A stretch of 64,000 bases of DNA. Origin: DASQEH01 sp963765725 (GTDB taxonomy: Bacteria > Actinomycetota > Actinomycetes > Propionibacteriales > Nocardioidaceae). Positions 25,946-35,131 of this stretch are shown here, one piece after another. How positions within the stretch are numbered: position 1 is the first letter of the stretch; each line of letters begins with the position of its first letter. The notes beneath the pieces were generated by a model. That model ran no database searches and was not told the origin of the DNA. It saw only the letters and a list, made by a program, of their open reading frames with translations. The DNA lies in NCBI GenBank assembly GCA_963765725.1, contig CAVXXI010000001.1, forward strand, positions 186,001 to 250,000. Reading direction: 5' to 3'. The translations under genes and the position numbers were made by a program.

Positions 25946-26509
25946 TCAGCGCGGGCTGACCGTGGCGTAGCCGAAGGTGTCGCCCCTGGAGAAGGCCTTC
26001 ACGCCGAACGTGGCGTTGATCGCCTTCGCCGCGGTGCCGGTCAGCTCGAGCTTGGCGTCGCCGAGCCGCGGCCGGTCCGTCTTGTGGATGGTGAACAGGA
26101 CCACGCGGCCGACCTGGCCGACCTTCGAACCGCTGACCCGACCGGTGACCCGGAGCTTGGGCAGGGACACGGTGAACCTCGCCGTGGTGATCGACGCCCC
26201 GCCGCCGGAGAAGCGCAGGCCACCTCTGTGCAGGAACACCATCTTGTGGTCTCGGATCTTCCTGATCGGGAACGACGCCGCCACCGTGTGCCGGTACGGC
26301 CGGGCCGTCGCCGCTCCGGTCGGCGCGACCTTGATGCCGGCCCCGGTGAGCAGCCTGGTGACGGGCTTGGCGACGACGACGCGCGTGTGGCCGTAGTTGT
26401 TCGCATGGCCGTCGTACGTGCTCGTCGCGGACGCCGTCGGAACCGTCAGCGTCAGCGCGGTCAGCGCCGCGGCGCCGCCGAGCGCCAGTCGGGAGATGGG
26501 GTAGTGCAT
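25946..26509 (-). CDS. Secreted protein of unknown function
   Basis: The 187-residue protein has a signal peptide (MHYPISRLALGGAAALTALT, cleavage near ASA-TS). The mature part is rich in beta-strand pattern (TRVVVAKPVTRLLTGAGIKVAP; FPIRKI; MVFLHRGGLRFSGGGASITTARFTVSLPKLRVTGRV). The H-x-GGL-x-F element and general layout recall HtaA-like and related actinobacterial exported domains, but I do not recognise a defined family. AAGGGA precedes the ATG. Its place just ahead of an ECF sigma/anti-sigma pair suggests control by that sigma factor, as mpt70/mpt83 are by SigK in mycobacteria; this is inference. Confidence 0.7.
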   Translation of the reverse strand: MHYPISRLALGGAAALTALTLTVPTASATSTYDGHANNYGHTRVVVAKPVTRLLTGAGIKVAPTGAATARPYRHTVAASFPIRKIRDHKMVFLHRGGLRFSGGGASITTARFTVSLPKLRVTGRVSGSKVGQVGRVVLFTIHKTDRPRLGDAKLELTGTAAKAINATFGVKAFSRGDTFGYATVSPR

Positions 26510-26583
26510 GGAACATCCCTTCGGTCAGAGGTAGCGCGCCGGAGAGCCGGTCGACCCGGAGCCCCTTGCGCGCCCTTTCCCGT

Positions 26584-26612
26584 AGTTCCGGCGAAGGTGC
26601 CCGTCTGGATGC
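26584..26612 (-). promoter_or_regulatory. Possible ECF-type promoter of the secreted-protein gene
   Basis: On the minus strand GCATCC (26612-26607) is followed after 17 bases by GGAACT (26589-26584), about 75 bases before the start codon of the secreted protein. The -35 resembles the CCATCC element used by SigK-type sigma factors; the -10 match is poorer. This would make the gene a target of the neighbouring sigma factor. Confidence 0.3.
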
Positions 26613-26642
26613 ACCTGATGCGAGAAAATTCATTCGCCGGCG

Positions 26643-26671
26643 TTGCTCGTGTGCCGGCCCACACCTACGGT
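26643..26671 (+). promoter_or_regulatory. Possible promoter of the hydrogenase cluster (hypA)
   Basis: TTGCTC (26643-26648), a 17-base spacer and TACGGT (26666-26671) lie 23 bases before the hypA start. The spacer holds an inverted repeat GTGTG (26649-26653) / CACAC (26660-26664) that could bind a regulator. The hexamers match only partly, so this remains a guess. Confidence 0.3.
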
Positions 26672-26693
26672 GAGTGGCAAGGGGGTGCCCTCC

Positions 26694-27023
26694 GTGCACG
26701 AGCTCGCCGTCACGCAGAGCGTCGTCGACGCGGTCAGCGAGCACGTCGGCACGCGGCGCGTCGTGAGCGTACAGGTCGAGGTCGGCACGCTGTCCGGTAT
26801 CGTCGCGGACGCGATGCGCTTCTGCTTCGAGATCGCCAGCGGCCAGACCGTCCTCGAAGGAGCGCGCCTCGACATCGACGAGCGCCCCGGAGAAGCTCAT
26901 TGCCGTGACTGTGGATCGGACTTCACGCTTGCCGACCTCGTCCTGCTGTGCCCGTGCGGCAGCGCCGACGTGGAGGTCACAGCGGGGCGTGACCTCGTGA
27001 TCAAGTCCGTGGAGGTGGCCTGA
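26694..27023 (+). CDS. hypA: Hydrogenase nickel incorporation protein HypA
   Basis: The 109-residue protein delivers nickel to the hydrogenase large-subunit precursor together with HypB. The GTG at 26694 is chosen because it gives the invariant Met-His-Glu start (MHELAVTQSVVDAV), whose His2 binds nickel; AAGGGGG precedes it. The zinc site reads HCRDC then LLCPCGS, so the second pair is spaced C-x-C instead of the more usual C-x2-C. Actinobacterial HypA proteins appear to share this spacing, so it may be normal. It opens the hydrogenase cluster and is followed two bases later by hypB. Confidence 0.9.
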   Translation: MHELAVTQSVVDAVSEHVGTRRVVSVQVEVGTLSGIVADAMRFCFEIASGQTVLEGARLDIDERPGEAHCRDCGSDFTLADLVLLCPCGSADVEVTAGRDLVIKSVEVA

Positions 27024-27025
27024 GA

Positions 27026-27949
27026 ATGTGCACGACCTGCGGATGTGGTGACGAGTCCGGCACCCGGGTGACGGCCCTGTCCGGTGGCGAGTCCGCTCCC
27101 GCCCACGGCCACCACCACGCAGGCGCCCGGCACGAGCATTCGCATGGCGGCGCGGACCACCACGCAGGCGCCGCGCACGACCATCACCACGACGGCGCCG
27201 ACCAGCACGCCACCACTTCCACCGCGACCACCACCATCGACATCGAGCAACGGGTGCTCGCGAAGAACGACGCGCTGGCGGCCCGCAACCGGGCCGAGCT
27301 CAGCGCGCGGGGCATCAGTACCGTCAACCTGATGAGCTCGCCCGGCTCCGGGAAGACCAGCCTGCTGGTCCGGACGATCCACGACCTGGCGGTACACCGT
27401 CGGCTGGCCGTCATCGAGGGCGACCAGGAGACTCTCCTGGACGCGGAGCGCATCCGGGCGACGGGCTGCGAGGTCGTGCAGATCAACACCGGTGCTGGCT
27501 GCCACCTCGACGCGGACATGCTGCGCCGGGGACTGGATGCGCTGGACCCGGCAGCGGGGTCCCTCCTGTTCGTGGAGAACGTCGGCAACCTCGTCTGCCC
27601 GGCGCTGTTCGACCTGGGTGAGACGGCGAAGGTGGTCGTCATCTCGGTGACCGAGGGCGACGACAAGCCGCTGAAGTACCCGCACATGTTCGCGGCCGCC
27701 GACCTGGTCGTGGTCAACAAGACCGACCTGCTGCCCTTCGTCGACTTCGACGTCGACGCCTGTGCGTCCCGCGCTCGCAGCCTCAACCCGGGGCTTCGGA
27801 TCCTTGCGCTCTCGGTGAAGACGGGCGACGGACTCGACGGTTGGTACTCGTGGCTACAGGAGCTTTCCGTCGCGGGCGGGGCGCGGCTCGCGGCAGCGAT
27901 TCCGGCATCCGTGGCGACACGGACCCCGACCTCCTCCGCGGATGCTTGA
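27026..27949 (+). CDS. hypB: Hydrogenase nickel incorporation GTPase HypB
   Basis: The 307-residue protein starts MCTTCGCGDESG, the high-affinity nickel motif CxxCGCG, followed by a His-rich nickel-storage stretch (APAHGHHHAGARHEHSHGG and onward, to about residue 62). The GTPase domain has P-loop SSPGSGKTS (about 104), EGDQETLLDAERI, the metal-site VQINTGAGCHLDA, VVNKTDLLP and a C-terminal SVKTGDGL. It stores nickel and powers its insertion with GTP. The rich His tract suggests a nickel reserve role like Bradyrhizobium HypB. Its stop codon lies inside a possible promoter for the structural genes. Confidence 0.95.
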   Translation: MCTTCGCGDESGTRVTALSGGESAPAHGHHHAGARHEHSHGGADHHAGAAHDHHHDGADQHATTSTATTTIDIEQRVLAKNDALAARNRAELSARGISTVNLMSSPGSGKTSLLVRTIHDLAVHRRLAVIEGDQETLLDAERIRATGCEVVQINTGAGCHLDADMLRRGLDALDPAAGSLLFVENVGNLVCPALFDLGETAKVVVISVTEGDDKPLKYPHMFAAADLVVVNKTDLLPFVDFDVDACASRARSLNPGLRILALSVKTGDGLDGWYSWLQELSVAGGARLAAAIPASVATRTPTSSADA

Positions 27950-27975
27950 CAGTGCAATTCCGCACGGAGTAGACA
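27946..27975 (+). promoter_or_regulatory. Possible internal promoter for hydrogenase structural genes
   Basis: A perfect TTGACA (27946-27951), overlapping the TGA stop of hypB, is followed after 18 bases by TAGACA (27970-27975). A short dyad GTGC-AATTCC-GCAC (27952-27965) lies in the spacer. It is about 75 bases upstream of the small-subunit start in the only gap of note between hypB and the structural genes. The -10 is weak (three of six). Confidence 0.4.
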
Positions 27976-28052
27976 GACTGCAACGCCAAACGAGTGGGCC
28001 CACGAGGCTCGCACTTCCGGGTTGAGCCTCCAGCCCAGAGAGCGTGGCATGC

Positions 28053-29108
<1,056 letters not shown>

Positions 29109-29187
29109 CAGCAGCGCTCCATCCCTGGTGCCGCTCACTGGGCTCCCGTGGGCAGCACCGTCCCGAACATCGGCCGGAAGGCGAGCA

Positions 29188-30981
29188 ATGACGTCCACCA
29201 TCCCCAGCCCCACCTCCACCAAAGACAGCGACAACGGCCTCGTCGAGATGGCCTGGGACCCGATCACCCGCATCGTGGGCAGCCTCGGCATCTACACCAA
29301 GATCGACTTCAAGCAGCGGGAGGTCGTCGAGTGCCACAGCACGTCGTCGATCTTCCGCGGCTACTCGATCTTCATGAAGGGCAAGGACCCGCGCGACGCA
29401 CACTTCATCACCAGCCGCATCTGCGGCATCTGCGGCGACAACCACGCGACCTGCTCGTGCTACGCGCAGAACATGGCGTACGGCGTCAAGCCGCCGCATC
29501 TCGGCGAGTGGATCGTCAACCTCGGCGAGGCCGCCGAGTACATGTTCGACCACAACATCTTCCAGGAGAACCTGGTCGGGGTCGACTACTGCGAGAAGAT
29601 GGTCGCCGAGACCAACCCCGGCGTCCTCGAGCGGGCCAACACCACCGAGGCCCCGCACGCGGGTGAGCACGGCTACCGGACCATCGGCGACATCATGCGC
29701 TCGCTCAATCCGTTCACGGGCGAGTTCTACCGCGAGGCGCTGCAGGTGAGCCGCTACACCCGCGAGATGTTCTGCCTGATGGAGGGCCGCCACGTCCACC
29801 CGTCCACGCTGTACCCGGGCGGTGTCGGGACGGTCGCCACGATCCAGTTGATGACCGACTACATGATCCGGCTCAGCCGCTACATCGAGCACATGAAGAA
29901 AGTCGTCCCGATGCACGACGACCTCTTCGACTTCATGTACGAGGCGCTCCCCGGCTACGAGCAGTCCGGCCTGCGCCGCACGCTGCTGGGCTGCTGGGGC
30001 TCCTTCCAGGACCCGGAGTTCTGCAACTTCGAGTACAAGGACATGACCGAGTGGGGCCGCAAGATGTTCGTGACCCCCGGCGTCGTGGTCGACGGCAAGC
30101 TCGTTACGACCGACCTGGTCGACATCAACCTCGGCATCCGCATCCTGCTCGGCTCGTCGTACTACGACGACTGGGACGGGCAGGAGATGTTCGTGAAGAA
30201 CGACCCGCTCGGCAACCCCGTCGACCGGCGCCACCCCTGGAACCAGTCGACCAACCCGCGGCCGCAGAAGCGCGACTTCGACGACAAGTACAGCTGGGTG
30301 ATGTCGCCGCGCTGGTACGACGGCAAGGACTACCTCGCCCTCGACACCGGCGGCGGCCCGCTCGCCCGCTTGTGGTCGACGGCGCTCGCCGGTCTCGTCG
30401 ACATCGGGTACGTCCAGTCGACCGGTACCAGCGTGAAGATCAACCTCCCGAAGACGGCGCTCAAGGGTCCGGTCGAGCTGGAGTGGAAGATCCCGCAGTG
30501 GAGCAACACCATCGAGCGCAACCGTGCCCGCACGTACTTCCAGGCGTACGCGGCGGCCTGCGCGCTGCACTTCGCCGAGAAGGCGCTGGTCGAGATCCGC
30601 GCCGGGCACACCAAGACCTGGGAGTCGTTCGAGGTGCCCGAGGAGGGGATCGGCTGCGGCTTCACCGAGGCCGTCCGTGGCGTGCTGTCGCACCACATGG
30701 TCATCCGCGACGGCAAGATCGCGAACTACCACCCGTACCCGCCGACCCCCTGGAACGCGAACCCGCGCGACTCCTACGGCACCCCCGGCCCCTACGAGGA
30801 CGCCGTACAGGGTCAACCGATCTTCGAGGAGAACGACCGGGAGCACTTCAAGGGCATCGACATCATGCGGACGATCCGCAGCTTCGACCCCTGCCTGCCC
30901 TGCGGCGTCCACATGTACCTCGGTGACGGCAAGAAGATCGACCGGCTGCACTCGCCCACGCAGTCCGTCACGGGCGAGTAG
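29188..30981 (+). CDS. hhyL: [NiFe] hydrogenase large subunit, group 1h
   Basis: The 597-residue catalytic subunit binds the NiFe(CN)2CO centre. The N-terminal L1 motif is RICGICGDNH (about residues 77-86) and the C-terminal L2 motif is DPCLPCGVHM (about 567-576), giving four cysteine ligands. After HM a tail of about 21 residues (YLGDGKKIDRLHSPTQSVTGE) would be removed by the protease encoded at 35463. The start at 29188 has GGAAGG upstream and begins MTSTIPSPT; the frame is open 60 bases further upstream. Group 1h enzymes oxidise H2 at atmospheric levels and feed the aerobic respiratory chain, often in starving cells. Confidence 0.95.
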   Translation: MTSTIPSPTSTKDSDNGLVEMAWDPITRIVGSLGIYTKIDFKQREVVECHSTSSIFRGYSIFMKGKDPRDAHFITSRICGICGDNHATCSCYAQNMAYGVKPPHLGEWIVNLGEAAEYMFDHNIFQENLVGVDYCEKMVAETNPGVLERANTTEAPHAGEHGYRTIGDIMRSLNPFTGEFYREALQVSRYTREMFCLMEGRHVHPSTLYPGGVGTVATIQLMTDYMIRLSRYIEHMKKVVPMHDDLFDFMYEALPGYEQSGLRRTLLGCWGSFQDPEFCNFEYKDMTEWGRKMFVTPGVVVDGKLVTTDLVDINLGIRILLGSSYYDDWDGQEMFVKNDPLGNPVDRRHPWNQSTNPRPQKRDFDDKYSWVMSPRWYDGKDYLALDTGGGPLARLWSTALAGLVDIGYVQSTGTSVKINLPKTALKGPVELEWKIPQWSNTIERNRARTYFQAYAAACALHFAEKALVEIRAGHTKTWESFEVPEEGIGCGFTEAVRGVLSHHMVIRDGKIANYHPYPPTPWNANPRDSYGTPGPYEDAVQGQPIFEENDREHFKGIDIMRTIRSFDPCLPCGVHMYLGDGKKIDRLHSPTQSVTGE

Positions 30982-30990
30982 CGCGCCCGC

Positions 30991-31926
30991 ATGGCGTCAC
31001 CCCCACCCGCCGAGAGCCCACCGCCCGACCAGCTTCGGGCGGTGGGCGACCGTATCGAGGCCTTGATCAACGCAAGCGGGTCCGGCGGTGCCATCGCCCG
31101 CGAACGCGCCGAGGAACTCGTCCGGCTGGTCGCCGACCTGTACGGCGCCGGGCTCGAGCGGGTCCTCGACATCCTGTACGACCTCGGCCGGCTCGACGAC
31201 GATGCGCTCGACGCGCTCGCCGGCGACGAGCTGGTGTCGGGGCTGCTCCTGGTGCACGGGCTGCACCCCCACGACGTGACGACCCGGGTGGAGAACGCGC
31301 TCGAGAGCGTGCGTCCCTACCTCGGCACCCACGGCGGCGACGTCGAGCTGCTGGAGGTCACCGCCGAGGGGGTCGCACGGCTGCGCTTGCTGGGCAGCTG
31401 TGACGGCTGCCCATCGTCGTCGGTCACGCTCACGCTCGCCGTCGAGGGCGCGGTCGAGGCGGCGGCCCCAGAGATCACCTCGATCGAGGTGGAGACGCCC
31501 GACAGCGCCGCGGCGCCGGGGCCGCTGATACCGGTCGACTCCCTGCGCTCGCGGCTTGGCCCGACGGAGCAGGAAGCCGTGGGAGCATGGGAGCCCGCTC
31601 CGCTGCTGGCCGACCTGGAGCCGGGCGAGGTCGGCGGCCTCACCCTCGCCGGTGTCGAGCTGCTCGCGTGCCGGCTCGGGACCGATCTGTTCGTGTTCCG
31701 GGACTTCTGCCCGCGCTGCACCTCCCGGATGCCGGGCGCCAGCCTCGAGCGTCGGCTCGGCTACCCGGTCGGCGACGGCGTACTGCGCTGCCCCGGCTGC
31801 CGCAGCCACTACGACGTACGCCGGGCGGGCACCTGTGTGGAGTCCGAGGGCGACCACCTGAGCCCCCTGCCGCTCCTGGCCCGCGACGGCGTGGTGGCCG
31901 TCGCCGTGCCCGCGGTGAGCCCGTGA
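30991..31926 (+). CDS. NifU C-terminal domain / Rieske-like fusion protein (hydrogenase-associated)
   Basis: The 311-residue protein joins a helical N-terminus, a NifU-like domain (YLGTHGGDVELLEV...LLGSCDGCPSSSVT, C-x2-C) at about residues 95-170, and a Rieske-like domain at about 205-300. In the latter the two usual His ligands are absent: the first pair reads CPRC and the second CPGCRSHYD, so four Cys replace the Cys2His2 pattern. Proteins of this layout lie beside group 1h hydrogenases (hhyE/hucE type) and are thought to carry electrons from the enzyme toward the quinone pool or to assist its Fe-S assembly. It begins ten bases after hhyL. Confidence 0.82.
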   Translation: MASPPPAESPPPDQLRAVGDRIEALINASGSGGAIARERAEELVRLVADLYGAGLERVLDILYDLGRLDDDALDALAGDELVSGLLLVHGLHPHDVTTRVENALESVRPYLGTHGGDVELLEVTAEGVARLRLLGSCDGCPSSSVTLTLAVEGAVEAAAPEITSIEVETPDSAAAPGPLIPVDSLRSRLGPTEQEAVGAWEPAPLLADLEPGEVGGLTLAGVELLACRLGTDLFVFRDFCPRCTSRMPGASLERRLGYPVGDGVLRCPGCRSHYDVRRAGTCVESEGDHLSPLPLLARDGVVAVAVPAVSP

Positions 31927-32600
31927 CCTCGCCGGCCGGCCGCCTTCCCGTGTCGGGGTCGCCGCTGGCGACCCTGCGGCGGGTGACGGCCAACCGACCG
32001 GCACCGGTCACGTTCGAGCGGTGCGAGATGTGCGCCGAGCCCATCGCCGACGCCCACCAGCACGTGGTCAACCTCGAGAGCCGCGCCCTGATGTGCACCT
32101 GCAGGGGCTGCTACCTGCTCTTCACGGCCGAGGACGCACAGCTGCGCTACCGGGCGGTCCCCGACCGGTACCTGTCGTTCCCCGACTTCTCCCTCGGCCC
32201 GGGGCAGTGGGACTCCTTGGAGATCCCCGTCGGCCTCGCCTTTCTGTTCGAGAACTCCGTGCAGGGCCGTACGGTCGCCTTCTACCCCGGGCCCGCCGGC
32301 GCCACCGAGTCGGAGCTGCCGCTGGAGGCGTGGGTCTCGGTGGTCGCCGCGAACCCGCGCCTCGGTCTCCTGCGTCCCGACGTCGAGGCGCTGCTTGTCC
32401 GGGCCCCGGAGCGGGGCCGGACGGGCTTCACGTGCCACATCGTCCCGATCGACGCGTGCTACGAGCTCGTCGGCCGGCTCCGCCAGCTCTGGCGGGGGTT
32501 CGACGGTGGCACTGACGCCCACGAGGCGATGGACGCGTTCTTCGCGAGGGTGTCGGAGCGCAGTCGGCCCGCACCCGCAGCGCGCGAGGGCACGGCATGA
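31923..32600 (+). CDS. DUF5947 family protein (hydrogenase cluster)
   Basis: This 225-residue cytoplasmic protein has a conserved opening CEMCAEPIADAHQHVVNLESR and MCTCRGCYLLF, which gives two Cys pairs that may bind zinc or an Fe-S cluster, and later IPVGLAFLFENS, FYPGPAGATES and RPDVEALLVRAP. This matches DUF5947, found in actinobacterial hydrogenase operons. The function is unknown; a role in assembly of the Fe-S relay is a guess. The GTG at 31923 overlaps the previous stop, and its own stop overlaps the next gene. Confidence 0.8.
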   Translation: MTSPAGRLPVSGSPLATLRRVTANRPAPVTFERCEMCAEPIADAHQHVVNLESRALMCTCRGCYLLFTAEDAQLRYRAVPDRYLSFPDFSLGPGQWDSLEIPVGLAFLFENSVQGRTVAFYPGPAGATESELPLEAWVSVVAANPRLGLLRPDVEALLVRAPERGRTGFTCHIVPIDACYELVGRLRQLWRGFDGGTDAHEAMDAFFARVSERSRPAPAAREGTA

Positions 32601-33235
32601 GCGATCTCACCTTCACCGTCGCCGACGTCTTCGCCGAGCCGTACGCCGCGGCGCCGCAGCTGACGGCACGGCTGCGCATCCAGGAGGCGACCGATCAGGT
32701 CATCCATGCGATCGCGCTGCGCTGCCAGGTCCGGATCGAGCCGCAGCGCCGCCGCTACAGCGAGGACGAGGAGAGTGGCTTGCTCGACATGTTCGGCACG
32801 CGTGAGCGGTGGTTCGACACGCTGAAGCCGTTCATGTGGATGCAGTGCAGCACCATGGTCCAGGGGTTCACCGGCATCACGGAGGTCGACCTGGCGATGC
32901 CGTGCACTTACGACTTCGAGGTGACCTGGTCGAAGTACCTGCACGCCTTGAGGGACGACACCGTCCCCGTGGTCTTCTTGTTCTCCGGAACCGTCTTCAC
33001 GCGCGGTGTCAGCGGCTTCGGCGTCGAGCAGGTGCCCTGGGACCGTGAGGCGAGGTACGCGGTGCCGGTCTCGGTCTGGAAGGACATGATCGGCCACTAC
33101 TTCCCCAACACCGGCTGGATCCGGCTGAGCCACGACACCCTCGGCGACCTGGCCCACTACAAGTCCGTTCGCGGGCTCACCACCTGGGAGGAGACCGTCG
33201 CGTCGCTGCTCGCGAAGGCCGGGGTCGGCTCATGA
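32597..33235 (+). CDS. DUF6084 family protein (hydrogenase cluster)
   Basis: The 212-residue protein begins MSDLTFTVADVFAEPYAA and contains RIEPQRRRYSEDEESGLLDMFGTRERWFDTLKPFMW and HYFPNTGWIRLS, the marks of DUF6084. It has no cysteine cluster, signal or membrane segment. The family travels with DUF5947 in group 1h hydrogenase clusters and is of unknown function. Start and stop each overlap the neighbours by four bases, indicating tightly coupled translation and a need for matched amounts. Confidence 0.8.
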   Translation: MSDLTFTVADVFAEPYAAAPQLTARLRIQEATDQVIHAIALRCQVRIEPQRRRYSEDEESGLLDMFGTRERWFDTLKPFMWMQCSTMVQGFTGITEVDLAMPCTYDFEVTWSKYLHALRDDTVPVVFLFSGTVFTRGVSGFGVEQVPWDREARYAVPVSVWKDMIGHYFPNTGWIRLSHDTLGDLAHYKSVRGLTTWEETVASLLAKAGVGS

Positions 33236-34740
33236 GCCTCGACCGGGCCCGTGCGGTCGCCGACGCCGTGCTCTACGAGGGGTACCTGCTGTACCCCTAC
33301 CGGGCGACGTCGGGGAAGAACTCGTCCCGCTGGCAGTGGGGCGTCCTCGGCCCGCCCGGCGCCGCGGCCGACGGACTCGGCGAGGAGCCGGACCTGGCCA
33401 GCTCCTGCCTGCTCCGCGCGGACATCGACGCCGAGGTCACGCTGCGGCTCCGGTTCCTCCAGCTGCAGACCCGCCGCGCCGAGGCAGCCACCCCGGGCGA
33501 CCTCACGCGGTTCCAGCCGGTCGAGGAGCTGCGCGTCGGAGAAAGGACCTGGCTGACCTGGGACGAGGCAGTCGCTCACGAGATCGAGCTCGGACCGTGC
33601 CGGTTGGCCGACCTCGAGGACGGACGGACGTTCGACGTCGAGGTGCCGGGGGGTGAGGACGTCGAGCTCATCGGTCTCGACGACTCCGCCCCGGCCGGCC
33701 GGCTCGTCCGCGGACGGGAGCGCCTTACCGCCGTTGTCCGGGTGCGGGCCGAGCAGGTCGACTCGCTGGTCCGCCTGCGCATCGACGTGGCGAACCGTGC
33801 CCAGGAGTTGGCGGTCGACAAGCCGTCGGCCGTCCGCCGGTCGCTGATCGGGACGCACCTGCTGCTCTCGGCGCAGGGCGCGGAGTTCGTCTCCCTGCTC
33901 GAGCCCCCCGAGGGTGCCGAGCAGGCGGCGGCGGGATGCGCGCAGCACCGGGTCTGGCCGGTCCTCGCCGGTGAGCCCGGCTCGGCGGACGTCGTGCTGA
34001 TCTCGCCGATCATCCTCTACGACTACCCCGAGGTCGCCGAGCAGAGCGCCGGAGCGCTGTTCGACTCCACCGAGATCGACGAGATCCTCACCCTGCGGGT
34101 GATGACCCTCACCGACGAGGAGAAGGCCGCAGCGCGCGCGACCGACCCGAGGGCCGCGGACATCATCGACCGGTGCGACGCGATGTCCCCTGAGGCGATG
34201 CAGGCCCTGCACGGGATCCTGCGCGACCCGCACGCGGGCGTGGTTGCCGACACCCTGGGAGCGTTCGGCTCACTCGATCCGGCGGGTGCCGGCGCACCGC
34301 CGGACCTGAGCGATGTGCCCGTCTTCAGCGAGCCGCGCACGTCCAGGGGCGAGGACATTCGCAACGCCGACCCGGCATCGTTCGACACCGGCGGAGCCCC
34401 CTGGTGGGACCCGGCCGAGGACGCTGCCGTGCGGCCCGAGGTCGACACCGTGCTCGTCGACGGTGTCGCCGTCGGCAAGGACAGCCTGGTCCGCCTCCAC
34501 CCCTCGCGACGGGCCGACGCCCAGGACCTCTTCTTCGCCGGCCAGACCGCACGCGTGACCGCCGTGCTCAGCGACGTCGACGACCAGGTGCACGTGGCCG
34601 TGGTGCTCGTCGACGACCCGGCCGCCGATCTGCACGACTGGTACGGCCGTTACCTGTACTTCGCCCCCGACGAGTTGGAGCCGCTCGGACCAGAGCCGAC
34701 CACGACACCGTCCCCCCAACGAGAGGAGAGTCGCCCATGA
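33232..34740 (+). CDS. Conserved hypothetical protein of the hydrogenase cluster
   Basis: The 502-residue protein begins MSLDRARAVADAVLYEGYLLYPYRATSGKNSSRWQWG. It is soluble by appearance, acidic, without a signal or membrane segment. The central part is beta-rich (DAEVTLRLRFLQLQTRR; RLRIDVANRAQEL) and the C-terminal third contains FDTGGAPWWDPAEDAAV and VRLHPSRRADAQDLFFAGQTARVTAVL, then DWYGRYLYFAPDELEPLG. I recognise no domain. It is translationally coupled on both sides to hydrogenase-linked genes, so a role in assembly, scaffolding or electron transfer is likely but unproven. Confidence 0.75.
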   Translation: MSLDRARAVADAVLYEGYLLYPYRATSGKNSSRWQWGVLGPPGAAADGLGEEPDLASSCLLRADIDAEVTLRLRFLQLQTRRAEAATPGDLTRFQPVEELRVGERTWLTWDEAVAHEIELGPCRLADLEDGRTFDVEVPGGEDVELIGLDDSAPAGRLVRGRERLTAVVRVRAEQVDSLVRLRIDVANRAQELAVDKPSAVRRSLIGTHLLLSAQGAEFVSLLEPPEGAEQAAAGCAQHRVWPVLAGEPGSADVVLISPIILYDYPEVAEQSAGALFDSTEIDEILTLRVMTLTDEEKAAARATDPRAADIIDRCDAMSPEAMQALHGILRDPHAGVVADTLGAFGSLDPAGAGAPPDLSDVPVFSEPRTSRGEDIRNADPASFDTGGAPWWDPAEDAAVRPEVDTVLVDGVAVGKDSLVRLHPSRRADAQDLFFAGQTARVTAVLSDVDDQVHVAVVLVDDPAADLHDWYGRYLYFAPDELEPLGPEPTTTPSPQREESRP

Positions 34741-34856
34741 AGGCGCTCGGAACACTCACCGCGTACCTGCTGGCGGCGGTCGCCGTCGCGGCCGTCGCGA
34801 TCGGACTGCGGTCCGTGCCCGACATCCGTCGGTACCTCAAGATTCGCAACATGTGA
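34737..34856 (+). CDS. DUF6893 family small membrane protein
   Basis: This 39-residue protein is almost wholly one hydrophobic helix (LGTLTAYLLAAVAVAAVAIGL) followed by a basic tail (RSVPDIRRYLKIRNM). It fits the small DUF6893 proteins. The ATG overlaps the preceding stop (ATGA) and GAGAGGAGAG stands upstream, so it is surely translated with the cluster. A single-helix protein beside a hydrogenase that lacks a Tat signal and a cytochrome b partner is a candidate membrane anchor or quinone-side adaptor. Confidence 0.78.
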   Translation: MKALGTLTAYLLAAVAVAAVAIGLRSVPDIRRYLKIRNM

Positions 34857-34891
34857 CCCAGACCAGGTCTGAGAAGAAAAAGGAGCCCAGC

Positions 34892-35104
34892 ATGAGCGAC
34901 GCACCAGGCGAGCACCTCGAGCCGGAGCCGCAGGACGAGCGCGGAGCCCCGGGGTCGCGCGACACCGGCTCGAACCAGCCGGCCGGGGGCCCGGCGCAGA
35001 GGCCGGCCGGCACCTCCGACGAGCAGTCCGACAGTTCGGTCGACGCCCAGGGCACGATCGAGGAGGACATGCCTCAGATGCCCTCCGGTGACCAGGGTGG
35101 CTGA
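34892..35104 (+). CDS. Small acidic, probably disordered protein
   Basis: The 70-residue protein is dominated by Asp, Glu, Gly, Pro, Ser and Gln (MSDAPGEHLEPEPQDERGAP...IEEDMPQMPSGDQGG). It has no cysteine and no hydrophobic core, so it is likely disordered. A strong site AAAGGAG precedes the ATG at 34892; a GTG at 34853 is less likely. Codon use and position inside the hydrogenase operon argue that it is a real gene. It shares its style with the next small gene. No function is known to me. Confidence 0.62.
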   Translation: MSDAPGEHLEPEPQDERGAPGSRDTGSNQPAGGPAQRPAGTSDEQSDSSVDAQGTIEEDMPQMPSGDQGG

Positions 35105-35131
35105 CCGGGTGAACCGACGACAGGAGCAGAC

